NCBI GenBank assembly: GCA_951394045.1 | Contig: OX595989.1 | Location: 1,984,001-2,048,000 of the forward strand | Reading direction: 5' to 3' | DNA from: Nitzschia sp. DOCU1 | Lineage: Eukaryota; Bacillariophyta; Bacillariophyceae; Bacillariales; Bacillariaceae | Length of the DNA: 64,000 bases | Position numbers and translations under genes: made by a program | The notes under the pieces: model-generated | Database searches by the model: none | What the model was told of the DNA's origin: nothing | What the model saw: the letters and a program-made list of their open reading frames with translations, nothing else | Shown: positions 51,640 through 63,800 of the stretch, in pieces | How the letters are laid out: every line of letters begins with the position of its first letter | Numbering within the stretch: the first letter of the stretch is position 1

Positions 51640-52544
51640 GTTCACCGATCGTCGGGTTATCATTTTTGGTAATATCGATACCATTTCCCGCTCTAACCAC
51701 CAAGAGATGCGAGCCGTGGGTGTGCTTGCTTTGTTGCCTCGAATAATTGGATGTTGATTGTTGAAGCTTTGTCGTTTTCGCGGAATAGAGTGCGTGGTGT
51801 GATGGGCTCCCCCCATGTTGAACTTTTCTCTACTGCAGCTACGTATCCTACGGAGAAATCGAAAAGGTAGCAAGATGCCGCGTTGCCGACTGTCCGGCGA
51901 CTGTTTTTGATTCCGCGTGGAATTTGAAGCGCGAAGAAGGGGTACGAGGTTCATTGAATACACGGGTATTGCATATATACGTACTGTAACTGAGTACATT
52001 GGTGCCCAATTTTAGTGCATCATCTCGCGCGATTGTTGAAGGGAAAAGTATCATACATTGTTATCCTGGTGTTGTGTATCGTACCTCTACTACTATCTGC
52101 TATGCTACTCATAGATTAAATTTAGGGATCCAGCTACTAGATCTTCGCAGTCCACAGATGTATCTATTAGAGATGAGAGTACATGGCACCCCAGCAACCG
52201 GTAGCTAGCGACTACCTACTTGTACGGCAAATGCTCTGTCAATATCCCGTTCGGGGCAGGAGTTGTGAGGGCACAACGTAGCTACAGATCGATTGTATTT
52301 CATGAACGGCAGTGGAGTTGGTTCCACATGCCACTTTTTCCTTTACTGGTTGATATCTTGGGCTCTTGTCCACATAGTATATTCAGTGTTCACCGTCATG
52401 GCAAGAAGGTCGCCATCTTGCTGGTCTCTGAATACGGGCAGAAATAGACGATCAGTCGCGCGCTTCGGTGGCTTGTCGATCCGATAGACAAAAGTTTGGA
52501 AACCGCGAATGTGCACGCCGTTCGTCCACTTTTCTCGACTCATT
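51640..52544. other. Intergenic region, no gene recognised
   Basis: This separates ChlD from the membrane protein at 52545. No RNA gene or repeat was seen. Short open frames are shadows or random. Confidence 0.4.
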
Positions 52545-53189
52545 CTATTGTTTTGATCCTGCGAACAGCAGAGATTTTGCACCGTAGCTCAGCCAGATGG
52601 ACAAGAGAGCTGCAAGCGTCGTTTCGCCCCGTGCTCGCCGTGAAGCAGACAGTGCTGCAATGCACCATATCGCCATTGGAAGTAGGGAGCCCAAACACAT
52701 CAAAGAAAATATAAGATTTGTCGCCAACCAAAGCTGCTCAGTGAACAGAGAGTCGTGGAATATCCTGAACTCTGTGCCAATTCGTCGGTGTGTGGAAGTC
52801 GCGTTATCTTCGTCCCTGTGCTCCCTCAACAACTCAATGGAAAAAATCACCACCAGATAAAGAAGTTGGTCTTTTGGAAGCTGATCGTTCTCGCTTGACC
52901 GGAAACACGATTGAAGCGGATGGTTTGGAAATCCTTCATTTCCTCTGCCCGGACGCAAGGCAGTCTTTTCAATTAGAAGCAAGATAACCGACAGGCGAAT
53001 TATCGATCCAAAGGAAAGTGGCGAAAAGAAAAATGCGAAAAGATCCTGAAACGAAAAGTGCGTCGAATCCACCAACGAAGCAAATTGTTCTGCAATCACC
53101 TCGTCCATGGGCGCCGAAGTGACGTACTCGTCGTTAGAAATGACATGATTGCTACTCATACTGGTGAAAAAGGATAAATCGGATGTCAT
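52545..53189 (-). CDS. Unknown membrane protein
   Basis: A single exon from ATG encodes 214 residues. Hydrophobic stretches lie at about 48-74 (LFAFFFSPLSFGSIIRLSVILLLI), 107-120 (LLYLVVIFSIELL), 152-180 (LWLATNLIFSLMCLGSLLPM) and 190-208 (LAALLSIWLSYGAKSLLF). The N-terminus is soluble, with many Ser, Asp and Glu. There is no signal peptide and no family I know. Divergent from the next gene, 330 bp away. Confidence 0.6.
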   Translation of the reverse strand: MTSDLSFFTSMSSNHVISNDEYVTSAPMDEVIAEQFASLVDSTHFSFQDLFAFFFSPLSFGSIIRLSVILLLIEKTALRPGRGNEGFPNHPLQSCFRSSENDQLPKDQLLYLVVIFSIELLREHRDEDNATSTHRRIGTEFRIFHDSLFTEQLWLATNLIFSLMCLGSLLPMAIWCIAALSASRRARGETTLAALLSIWLSYGAKSLLFAGSKQ

Positions 53190-53519
53190 GCTGATTGATA
53201 GTTCGCCCCAAAACAGTGTCGACTATGCAAGTCTTTTGAGAGGGATAATGGAAATACCCATCGTCTTGTAAGGCATTGGTCTTTCTGTGATTGCTTTCGG
53301 TTCGCATCACCGACCGTGTAATCACGTAAGTAATAAAATCGGTCGATGGCTTCGCGTCGTGCGCGTTCGCGCGAACTTTGGATCTTTTGTGATGGCGCGA
53401 TGAGGATGCAGGATCACATCATCGATTTTGCACCAAAGATACTTCGGCGGCCAACGACATACTCTCGTGTAGTCCTCAACTCTGCACCATACGCTTTCAT
53501 GCTTGGTGCTGAAAGAATC
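53190..53519. other. Divergent intergenic region
   Basis: This separates the two small membrane-protein genes. The frame of the right-hand gene is open to an ATG at 53346, which is a possible alternative start. Confidence 0.35.
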
Positions 53520-53876
53520 ATGGCTATCCGTTTGCGAATTTCCTCGCTTATCGTGGTCTCGGTCGTCATGTTGACCGCTTTGATACACGGTGGATTTTCT
53601 TTTGTGGTTCGGCCGATGAGATCATCTGCTGCTGCCAACAACCGACCGAAAAAGTGTTTCCCCAACAAACTTTCACGAACATTGTATAAGCGTCAGCGCG
53701 GCAACATTTTGCTTGGAGGCTCTGACGAAGACAAGGATTTGACTCCTGAAGAATCCACCGACGGCAATTTCGATGGCCAAGGTTTTGCGAACTACCTGGC
53801 GCCGTATGCCTTGGCGCTTCTCGCTTCTATTGCCGTTACGGTTGGTTTTGTCAAATTCGTTCTGCTCGACTACTAG
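53520..53876 (+). CDS. Small membrane protein with plastid-type presequence
   Basis: A single exon encodes 118 residues from the ATG that exposes a signal peptide (LRISSLIVVSVVMLTALIHG) followed by GFSFVVRP, again a Phe-containing cleavage motif. A basic transit-like stretch follows, then an acidic part (DEDKDLTPEE) and one C-terminal membrane helix (YALALLASIAVTVGFVKFVL). I recognise no family. Layout suggests a thylakoid or envelope single-pass protein. An upstream ATG at 53346 would bury the signal, so I prefer 53520. Confidence 0.65.
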   Translation: MAIRLRISSLIVVSVVMLTALIHGGFSFVVRPMRSSAAANNRPKKCFPNKLSRTLYKRQRGNILLGGSDEDKDLTPEESTDGNFDGQGFANYLAPYALALLASIAVTVGFVKFVLLDY

Positions 53877-53947
53877 TCTAACTCTTCAATAGAGTTTTTC
53901 CGATGCTTTGTACTCCCTCCGCTCTAAAAGTCAGTCGTCGATGATAA

Positions 53948-55977
53948 TCACTTCGTCGGCTTGTCCAAGAGAATTACAACTTCGGAATCCCCTTTGTTTG
54001 AGGGAATGCTGCGACAATTGGAATCCGAAACTTTGTGCCTCGCCAATGACGTTGCACTGATTGGAGTCACTTCATCATCACTGTCTTCAAAGTCTTCAAT
54101 GTCGTCTGCTTGTAATATTTCAGACTGCACTTTAAGCGCTTGTGCTTCTTCGGAAGGGTCCGGCAATGCTGCTTGGCCAACCGTAGTATTCCCAGCAATT
54201 GAGTATAAATTATCCACAGATGGGTTCACAACTTTTCAGAGAACGAAATGAATGTTAGTTATCAGAAGAAGCGTAACGGTGAAGATGAAACCTTGGGACG
54301 TACCATTCGGAAGTATAAGACGCATTGCCGGTAAGAGTTCTGTAACGAATGCAAACGAGCCCCCGACGATGGTTGACGGGACCAGATACGCGCTGGACAG
54401 TCGCCGCGCCAAATCCGCAACAAGAATATCATTTTGGCGACGCTTTCGGAGTACATCAAACACCTTTGGAGTTGAAAACTGTCGGAACTTGTTGGGTGTC
54501 GCATGCTTGTTGGTGTGGGCCACCGCACGCTGATGTGCAAGGGGGAGAGAGAGAATATTAATTCAACACGTCTGGGGCTAAAAGAAAGACTTATCCAACT
54601 TGGCTTACCCCTGCAACCGACGCCGCGCTACCCTCCCGATAGTTGGCCATTTGAGTATGTCCCTGTTTTCGAAAGAAAAATTGGATGAGATGGTAATCGG
54701 ACACCGTGATCTGGCGCGGCTGTACCGAAATGCCACAAGCTTACATAGTCGGGGCTATCCAATAATGTGGTTGCGTCAGAGAAGAGAGAATACGCATTGC
54801 TGAGGTCCTCAATAGAAGTAAAAAAGTCGGGACTGTGGTACTCGAGGAACCTCAAGGACCCACCAACGCCCAAGTCACTTCGTGCCAGAATTTCTTCTGG
54901 ATCAAACGCAAGTCTCTCCTTTCCATTCTCGTCGATTTTGCGCTTAGCATAGAGTAATTTGCCAAGGGCGTGAAAGGTTGAAAGCTTTTTGTCGCGATCA
55001 TTGTGACGGGTCGAACTGACCGACGGTGCGGACGAAATGAGACCGGCCGATTGAAATTGCAACGTCATGATTGCATGTCGAACATCCCCACCACTTTGCA
55101 AGTGCAATTCTTCAACAAAATCCGATGAGATGTGGAGGTGTTGGTGCTTTGCAATCTTATCCAGTATCTTTTTCATTTTCGGCTTGGTGACCTGGTGAAT
55201 CTGGCAAATGAGAGACGACTGTGAATATAAATCATTTGGCTCGATGAGCCGCTCTAAATCAGCTGGGTTGTGCCTTCCTTCCGCGACATCGCTGAAGACA
55301 AGTATGGTGGGCACCGTCGTTCCGTTCAAGTGATCCGACATGACCTGGCGAAAGCGGAGAATAGCTTCGTGACCGTGTAGATTGGGCAAATCTTCGAGAA
55401 GAATAATTGACCGCTTGTCCGATCCTTTGTCGCCATTTGCACTAGTAAGCTGGAGGGAAGAAAACCCAGCACCACACTGCCTAAGGAATCCTTCGAACGA
55501 GTCCAAAGCCGATGTCCTCTCAACTTCCATTACCGACTCGAAATCAGCCCTGCCTCGTTCACGAGATACAAAGGAATCGTTCCAGGAGTGCAATTCCAGC
55601 CCGAGTTCTTTTGCAAGGACCCGCACCATTGTGCTTTTGCCCACGCCGCAACCTCCCACCAGAACTAGCAGCTTCTTCGGAACAACGGCGGGAACCCTCT
55701 CGCGGTGCGTCGCCTCTTGCATCCAGGCGCTGCATTCTTTGACTTTCTTCGGTGCAACGCAAAGATCGACGCTGGAAGTAGGGCTGAATTTTTCCACCCA
55801 AAGATCGACATCAGATTGCCCCCTTCCGTCTCGCCGTGCCCGCTTGCGTCTAGGATGGTGGGGCCCAGGATTCGTCGCGGCATTTCCCTTTTCTCCCAGC
55901 GATGCAGGCCATGAAAGCCGCGCTGGTGGGCGTCGGCTGCTTGACCCAGCATTTTTCTTCATGCCAGATGGAAGCAT
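53948..55977 (-). CDS. RAD17: Checkpoint clamp loader RAD17
   Basis: Four exons, 55977-54703, 54662-54609, 54529-54304 and 54231-53948 (phases 0, 0, 1), give 612 residues. Exons 1 to 3 are joined across 40- and 79-bp introns; the first donor (GTCCGA) is the least certain. Features: DLWVEKFSPTSSVDLCVAPKKV (about 57-78), the Rad17 start motif; LVGGCGVGKSTMVRVLA Walker A (about 108); SIILLEDLPNL Walker B (about 188); SGGDVRHAIMTLQF (about 292), the sensor-like region; and FHALGKLLYAKR (about 335), a Rad17 hallmark. Exon 3 has NKFRQFSTPKVFDVLRKRR. The acidic tail (DIEDFEDSDDE) resembles the RAD9-binding tail of other RAD17 proteins. RAD17 with RFC2-5 loads the 9-1-1 clamp at DNA damage. Confidence 0.88.
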
Positions 55978-56838
55978 CCTCGAGTATAGGCAAGGAAACG
56001 CAATGACGCCTTATTGACTCAACCGTAGTAAAAGTAGCACGTCGTGTTTCCGTCGTGGGTGGTTATTAGCAAAGCCGTCATTTTTATTGTGCAGGTTTCG
56101 CCAAGCCCCAAACGACGAGAACCAGTCGCCGCCGCGATAGAGGAGCTCTTCCCTTCGCCCTTCGCCGGCGAATTCGTTGCGACAGAAAATTTTCGGGACT
56201 TGGTTCGTGATTGGATATCAGCGAGGACTGAAAAGGTGTGCGACAACAGGCAAGAGTGTAGTGGCTATCTACCGTAGTTAATTATATAAAAGCTACCTGT
56301 TAAATGATCTGACAGGCAGGAGCATAGTATACAGTAGGAGGCCGGAATGAAAAGTTTCACGTAGAAGTTCCGATGGGTCCACAACAGCAAGCGTCTCCTT
56401 CCAGAAGTCGAAGGAATCGACTTCTTAGATCATTCCCCCGGCCGCCCGCCAAAGAAAATTCGCACGCCGGGCGGGCAACATTTTGCCAGGCAAAAAACGC
56501 GCACCCCTTTAGCTCCAACGGTCGACATTGCAGTGCCCCGGGTAGTTTTCTCGTAGGCTACACCCAGCTTCTTGAAACCACTTGCAAGGAAGAAACAACA
56601 CGCTTTTTGAATGTATGAAAATGCGAACAAAACCCACACTCTAGACAATGGGAAGAGCAGTTCTACCGTGGATGTAGCTCTTTGTAACAGTTTCTTATAC
56701 TATTAGTGCTGGCGAATGAAGGTACATAAATACATATAATACTGGTAGGACTTTCGAAAACAGGCCTCGCGATCGACCCGTTGTTGAGGACCTGGAGAGG
56801 TCATTGGGTTGTTGTTCGTTTCCCTCGTGGTTCCTGTT
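55978..56838. other. Intergenic region, no gene recognised
   Basis: Open frames up to about 80 codons occur on both strands but none looks like protein. It holds the RAD17 promoter at its left end and the 3' flank of the next gene at its right end. Confidence 0.4.
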
Positions 56839-57831
56839 TTACCGTTGCATATTCGGGACATCTTGCTTGAGCAAACGAGCTCGCTTGCTTCCCTTTCCAC
56901 TGCTGCTGCTGCTGTCGTCATCGTCATCATCATCGTCATCACCAGCTGCCATGCCATCATCACCAGCTGTCATGTCATCATCACCAGCTGCCATGTCGTC
57001 ATCTGCGTCGTAGCTGCTTGAACTCTTGGAGCTTTTAGAACTCTTGGAGCTCTTTGAGGACTTGGAGCTCTTTGAGGACATGCCTTCACCACTGGGTGTG
57101 ACGGTACCGCCATCAACTGTGGGGGTACCATCAGCCGTGGGGGTACCGCCATCACCGGGCGAGGGGGGTGTAGCAGGGTCACTTACAGGCCTTGCTTCCG
57201 ATGGCATTGGCGACACAGTTGGTGCTGTAGGCTGTGGTGAAACGGTTGGGTTGCGCGTGGGCGAGATCGGAGAAGGTTTGAAGCGTGTTGGAGCGGGCGT
57301 TGGCTCAACGGTAGGACCAGAAGGTCGAGGTGAGACCGAGGGGGCAGGGCTGATCGTAGGAGGTGAAGGGGCACGGGTTGGGCCACTTCCCGGGGTCTCA
57401 GTGGCGCCGCCGTCGCCTGGAGAGGGGGCTGGACCTCCTTGACTCTTGCTACCCTTGGAAGATTTGGACTTGGAAGACTTGGATGAGCTGGAGTCGTCGT
57501 CCTCGCTGTCGCTGCTGCCCCCCTTGCCTGACTTCAAGAGGCGATCTTCTTCCGCAACGCGTTCACTGCGTTCTCCATGGACTAGAGATAGAAGCCGCTG
57601 AAGTTCCCCACTGTTTGCTTCTTCAATGTTTCCAGCTTCATCGATCGTCAACTCTATTTGGTCTTTAGGATCTTGGTGTTTCATCGCATCGTTGTTATCA
57701 TACAGCCCCATTCCGTCCTTGGACAAAGGCTGATACATGACACCGCAGACAACAAGCAACATTGCAGTGGCGGCCAACACAGCTCCCCACGGTCGCCGGC
57801 GTTCTACTCGAGCCTCCTCAGCTTCCGCCAT
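56839..57831 (-). CDS. Lys/Ser- and Pro/Thr-rich membrane protein, silaffin-like composition
   Basis: A single exon from ATG encodes 330 residues. A cytosolic Arg/Glu-rich head is followed by one anchor (WGAVLAATAMLLVVCGVMY, about 15-34), then an acidic domain to about residue 95. Next come a first Ser/Lys block (SSKSSKSKSSKGSK), a long Pro/Thr/Ser section (about 135-245), a second block of six or so SSK repeats, then repeats of the form DDDMxAGDD, and a KRARLL end. Alternating Ser/Lys and RxL sites are features of diatom silica-associated silaffins and cingulins (established knowledge), but no homology is claimed. It could equally be a cell-surface mucin-like protein. Confidence 0.7.
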   Translation of the reverse strand: MAEAEEARVERRRPWGAVLAATAMLLVVCGVMYQPLSKDGMGLYDNNDAMKHQDPKDQIELTIDEAGNIEEANSGELQRLLSLVHGERSERVAEEDRLLKSGKGGSSDSEDDDSSSSKSSKSKSSKGSKSQGGPAPSPGDGGATETPGSGPTRAPSPPTISPAPSVSPRPSGPTVEPTPAPTRFKPSPISPTRNPTVSPQPTAPTVSPMPSEARPVSDPATPPSPGDGGTPTADGTPTVDGGTVTPSGEGMSSKSSKSSKSSKSSKSSKSSSSYDADDDMAAGDDDMTAGDDGMAAGDDDDDDDDDSSSSSGKGSKRARLLKQDVPNMQR

Positions 57832-58567
57832 GTTTCACTTCTATTCTCAATCTATTTTCGTGTCCTTATCACAAGGATGGACACTGTTTTTTCGTGCGGC
57901 ACTGGGGTTGAAATTGTGAGGGGAGGCAGAAGCTTGCTCCCATCCACACCCAACGTTTGGGCCGTTGAGAAGGCGAAGTGCGCCTTGCAAAAATTATTAG
58001 CAATCATCGGATTCCCAGACGTATGGATGAATTTAGAGACAGGGTTTCGAGAACCTAGTAATCAAGAAGCTCGCTCCTATGTATGTATGTGTTTCACATC
58101 CAAATCTCCTATCTACAATGGCAGCGATGCACTGCTCCACTTTTCGTCGCGCACCTATTTTGTGAAATACGAGGTCGCTGGCAAGCGATTACGAGGTGCG
58201 CCTAATTACCGGTAGCTAGAAAATCTCCATCAAACGGTATCCGCCGCGTGCGCGTTGTCGGCTACCGGTAGAGATTTCGCTTTGGAGATGACGACAGTCA
58301 ACAAGTTAAAAGGGGCATAATAGTTTCTGCGATTCCTACAGACCCAGTGAGTACTGTAGCCTGCGGAGTGCTTTTCCGCGCCGTGATCGCACAAAGATGC
58401 CGCTCTGCCTGATGGGCGCAAAGACTGCGACTCTCCGAAGGCGAGCCGACGACCGCCAGATCGACGGGATCCTCGCCACTGGAAGATTGTATAGTACGAA
58501 CCTACGAACCTGGTACGATGTCAGATGGCAGTGGGATGGCAAGCACAATCATCTCTCCGTAAGGTCA
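57832..58567. other. Divergent intergenic region
   Basis: A plus-strand frame from the ATG at 57878 to 58215 (112 codons) has no recognisable domain and is not called. The tool-like frame upstream of the MYG1 start is open from about 58397 but reads as random sequence. Confidence 0.35.
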
Positions 58568-59959
58568 ATGCAAGTCGCTTTTATTATAGTTTACATGGCC
58601 TTATCGCATTCTTGTCTCGCCAGGCCCCTCCTTCGATTCTCCTTTATAGCTAAAACTGCTTCGGCGTCAAAGCCCACTAACAGACGAACAGGCTTGTCTG
58701 CCCTCTGCACGCCGTCGACATCGACCATGGATTACAAACGGGCAAAACTGGACGACACAGTCTCCGAGAAGGTGATCGGGACGCACTCGGGCACGTTCCA
58801 GGCGGATGAAGCCATGGGAGTCTGGATGCTTCGACAGATTCCAATGTTTCGAAATTCCAGAGTTGTTCGATCTCGCGATCCGAAAGTCCTGGAAAGCCAG
58901 GCTTCCATCATAATTGATGTCCTCGGTGTTTATGATCATGCTAAGATGCGATACGACCATCACCAACGCGATTACGATGAACGCTTCGACTCTGGGAAGG
59001 AAGGAACCGATGGGAGATGCACCAAGCTTAGCGCTTCTGGCCTTGTGTATCGACACTATGGAAAGGATGTCATATTAGCATACTATCCTACCCTGTCGGC
59101 TGAAAATTTGGACCTTGTTTTCAAGAAAGTATATGATACATTGTTAGAGGCACTTGATGCCATCGACACAGGTGAGGGGCTGAAAGGCGGATGTATAGAC
59201 TGGTCGAACCGCGGGAACCGACCAGCCCAGCTTTGAACAAGTTTCTAATCTGGCGCATATCTTCACAGGTGTGGAAATGGCACCAAAAGGTGTAGAGTTG
59301 CTGTATAAGGATGCCACTGGTCTATCCAGCCGTGTCAGCCGATTGAATCCCCGTTGGAATGAGGTCGACAGCAATGGAAACCCGCCCGACTCCGACGAGC
59401 GATTCGAGCGTGCTTCCCAAATGTGTGGCGAAGATTTCTTGTCAGTTCTCACGAAAATTGTGGAGAGCGATCTTCCCGCCCGTGACTTTGTGGAAAAAGC
59501 AGTGTTGGAGAGAGCTTTGACGGATCCCTCCGGAGAGATCATCAAGTTAACATCTGGGGGATTGCCTTGGAGAAACTATTTGTACGAATTCGAGAAGAAA
59601 TATTCTGTTGACCCTTTGATCAAATTTGTGCTGTATACAGATCAATCTGGAATGTGGAGAGTTCAGGCTGTGACGGTTGAAGGGAAAGCGTTTGAAAATC
59701 GACTCGGTCTTCCGGAGGTAAGGCAGCGGATCACCTGACATCCACCGCTTGTGCAGATTTCATGACGTTCAAGCTAACTGTGTTGGTATTCCACGCACGC
59801 CCATCGGTCCAGGAATGGCGAGGTGTCCGAGATGCAGACCTTGAGGCAGTCACCAAAATCGCTGAAAGTAGATTTGTTCATGCAGCTGGATTTATCGGTG
59901 GCAATGATACGTACGAAGGAGCATTAAAAATGGCACAAGTGGCTTTGACAAAGAAATAG
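58568..59959 (+). CDS. MYG1: MYG1 family exonuclease-like protein
   Basis: Three exons, 58568-59171, 59269-59717 and 59813-59959 (introns 97 and 95 bp, phases 1 and 0), give 399 residues. The MYG1 (UPF0160) signature IGTHSGTFQADEA begins at about residue 65. YDHHQRDYDERF (DHH-like metal site) lies near 124, SASGLVYRHYG near 155, and the C-terminal WRGVRDADLEAV...HAAGFIGGN block is present. Human MYG1 is an RNA exonuclease of mitochondria and nucleolus. The N-terminal 50 residues (MQVAFIIVYMALSHSCLARPLL) look like a signal or transit peptide. A second ATG at 58727 directly before the conserved part would give a cytosolic form, so the start is uncertain. Confidence 0.9.
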
Positions 59960-60837
59960 GGCAGCGAATCCCTTATCCTTGCTTTCCGATTTCCACGAAC
60001 CTGGAGTGAGAACGTCAAGCAAGCGGCATTAAAGGAACTATATCTAGTACCACTTCTTGGCCAGTCAGCGAGTGTGTTTTGGAAAATTCCCAACCGAAGC
60101 ATTCCAGGATCAGCCAGTAGAATAAATGCCACTTTCCAGCTCTAGTACCAGCAGCATTGATGACACAAACCCGAAATCACTATTCTCGACTACTACCAGT
60201 AGCAATTCGAAGCAAGTGGAGAGATGATATCTTAATGAAGGTTACCTTGGCCAATGGCGATTACACAATGGTGTGGATGCATTTCTATGGAATTAGAAGC
60301 CTGTTGGTCAATTGGGCCTGCTGAGCTAGGTTCCGATCCCGATGAATATTAGGGCCCCTCTCAGTAATTGGTACCCGAGCAGTGGTTCTTGTTGCGAGAG
60401 CGTTGGCTGAGTCTACTACTACCGGTGGTTGGACTACAGAAGGCGATTCGTGCGGCTCGAGTAGGATGGTCCAGATTCTCAGATCGAGGGAATATCTAAT
60501 GGGGACTAGAGTAAAATGATGTAGTTAGAGCTGTGTTCTTGATTGGCTACCCGGCCAAAAACTATTCTTACACCGCCTGTATTGCTAGATAGTGCGTACT
60601 CGTAGCCATTAGCTCAACGACAGAGATCAAGCTTATGTATATACGTCTAGTACTACTGTCAATACATACCTGTAAGCGGTCTCTGCGCTCTGCATTTTTT
60701 CTGCTGATTACTACTGTCTGTAGTGTAGAGAGAGGATTTACTGATTTTGTTGTCAACGAGATTAATTCCATTCGATCGCATTGCCAGAATTTTCCATTGA
60801 TTGTCACTGCAAGGTCGTTAGCTGCCAGAAGGCAAAA
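59960..60837. other. Intergenic region, no gene recognised
   Basis: No gene is supported; the plus frame entering the next gene opens at about 60781. Sequence complexity is normal and no repeat stands out. Confidence 0.4.
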
Positions 60838-63800
60838 ATGGCAAATGAACCTGAGGTCATCGATGTCCTGGACTCGTCCGACGATGAAGGCATCACCGTC
60901 CCACGATCTGATCTTCGCACGGAGCGTCGGCCTGACCACACGGGCAGCACGATGCTTCCTGCTCCTGCAAGAAAGTCCCAAGCAAGTCTCTCAAATGGAG
61001 GGGAATCCGCAGATAATGCCATTTCGCTACTGGCTCGGCCTGACCACACGGGCAGCACGATGCTTCCTGCTCCTGCGAGAAAATCCCAAGCAAGTCTCTC
61101 AAAGGGAGGGGAATCCGCAGATAGCGCCATTTCGCTACTAGACAGCGATGATGAGGTCTGTATTATCTCGCCCTTGATGGCGCGTGTTGCGTCACGTCGA
61201 CGTCAAGCTGCCTTGGCTGCAAGGCGACCGCGGTCGAACGAAGAATCATCATCACTCACCCTGGACAGCATACTCTCGTCTACGGAGCGGCGGCGAGGGA
61301 ATCTTGCCTCGTCGTCGCTCGATCGCAGCCACAGACGCCGAGAAGGAAATTCTGTCCGTACATCGAAATCTCCCCGAAAGACGGCGACAGAGCGAAATCC
61401 AGTCACCGGTGCTATTATATTTCGCGTGTACGATTCCGACGAGGATTCTAGTAGCACGGATTCAGATGACGAAGTACCAGCTGAGGCGTTTGGCGATGCT
61501 GAAAATGAGAGCCCTGATGCCGCTGGTAGGGCAATGGGCTCGAACACGTCGATTCTGGGCAAGAGACCGCCCCCCGCACAGGAATCGCAAACGGGAAAAT
61601 TCAAGCAGACTGGCTGGTTCAGACTTGACCAGCAGCCTGAAGTCTCTGTTATAAGTGGTCGCCCGGTGGCGTCCAACGAAATAATGGATGAACTGCTGTC
61701 ACTTCAGGACGACTCTCTGGGTACGGATACGCAGAATGCGCATTTGCCTAGCCTTCACAGTGAAGAGGGGGCGGGGAAGGCTGTGACTGCAGGACCTTTG
61801 CATTCGCAAGCGAGGAAGAGAAAGCAAACTCCTTCTGGCGAGGAGCGGACGCCGCCGACAACCATGGACGAGTCATCATATGTCCAAGGCAGCCCACATC
61901 AAGTTTCCACGTCAGTTCGAGGTTGCATCAGCAAAACTCCACCCCCGCCAGATGAAATTGCTGGTGGTAGATATTCGGCTCCTGCTTCAACAGTAGGACA
62001 CAGTTTGGGGCGATCGGCTGCCCGAGAGCCTTGCGATACTGATTCTCAGCATTCTCCACCCGCGGCAATATCCGGCAGAGAGTCCACTCCAATCACGCCC
62101 AAGACAGGAGAAGGCGCATCCGCTGGCAAGAAAGCCGACAATTTCTGCTTTGTTTCAGGGAGCATAACATCGCCCCTACCGCTACGCTTTAGAAGTGGGG
62201 ATAGCACCTCGCAATCTGACGATTCCGGACCTGTACTTATCATTGATCCTCCGGCTTTCGATGGCGCTAATGAAGGGATGCCATCCGGCGACGTTGCTAT
62301 TGGAAAAGGACGAAAATGTGCCACTCAAGTGATGGTTGGTCAAGATAACGTCTTCGTACCCACGACTCCCTCACGTTCAAAATTCGAATTTTTTAGTGGG
62401 CCTCAAGCCGTGATCCCTCCTATTCCATCGGATGATATGCTACCGACTGAAGAGTACCATGAACTCATGCAACCTCCGCCAGCTTCTGATTTGCATTTGG
62501 ATGCGCAATCCAGGAAGCTGGTGTCTAGATCACAGTCTAATCCACTTGACGTCAGTCCTCTTCGAGCCTGGAACGAGCTTGGCCGTAGACTCAGAGCTTG
62601 GCAAGTTAGGGAAGGGCAGGACTTTTCTTGTGTCGAGGACGGCATGGTGGCTTCCCAATCGGAACCAATCGCAATGAGACCGACATCTAATGGCGGGAAA
62701 TATAAAGTTCCTAAAGAAGACAGGAAGTTTGCAGGTGGAGAAGACCCACCGATTGGATCCGAACAAAGGTCTGCTGAACTCAATGCCATGAACTTCGTTC
62801 CAAGTCTGGGGCAAGATTACAAAGACGAAAAGACTGGGCTCCCTTTTCGTATTTTTGCTGTAGTTAACGGCACCGACAATCTTATCTACCGATTCAAACT
62901 TCACGTGAAAGCATCTTCTATCCCAAACGCTGGGTATGGGGCATTTCTAATGTTTCTGGGTGCACAGGAGCTTAAGCCTTCCAAGAAAAAGCGCAGAGAA
63001 GAGATTCGGGACAGGCGCCCGCCTAATGACAGTGGCAAATTGTTTGAGTCTCTCACTGTCCAACATGCAGAGGGATTCGGGATTAAGTTGACCTTAACGG
63101 GCGAGCATCTCAAGTCGTGGTACAATTCGTACTATACTCTCCCGAAGCTTGAAGCAGCTGTGCCTGATGACAGGATATCGACACCCAAAGCCCCGACCCG
63201 CAAGTTTGGTGTAAATTTATCTGATCCAGATCTTGCCTTCGATGCCGATGAGCTCGAAGGCCTTCGCAACCCACAGCAGCGCATCGGTCACTACGGTCTG
63301 TTTACTGAAGAAGACTACGTTGATGCGCCGAAGAGGACGTTTTCATCTCTTCATGCAGGAAATGGCTATATCGATATTGGAAGATATGGGCCGTTTCGAA
63401 AGGAAGGTGAGTAAATATGATTGATGCTGGTCGCTTGCAATATTCAACTCCAGAGGCGCTGGTTCTCACATTTAGTGTGGCAGATCGGAAGTTTGATTTC
63501 AATAATCAAGCAAAGTCCTTTCTTTTTGGATTCGAGCCAAACGTGTGGAGTTTCGGTGTTCCCGAATCAATGTTTGGCCAAGGACAAGTGATAGACATCA
63601 CCTGTGATATTACCGGAGAACCGCATGAGATCGCGCGTTCGTTTCTCCCGATGTACGTGAATGAGGTGGGACATCTCCCCAAAAACAGGAAAACCATCTT
63701 TGCGTTCGATGAAGACGATAGGGTTATCAAGTACTACTTGAGAATTGAGGAGCCCATGAAAAAGGGCGACGAAATTGAACTTTTGACAGACTACGACGCC

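Noticed and set aside
56044..56277. 77-codon plus-strand frame upstream of RAD17
   Set aside because: No domain and no coding bias; probably part of the RAD17 promoter region.
57878..58215. 112-codon plus-strand frame
   Set aside because: No recognisable domain, weak context, and it overlaps a likely divergent promoter.
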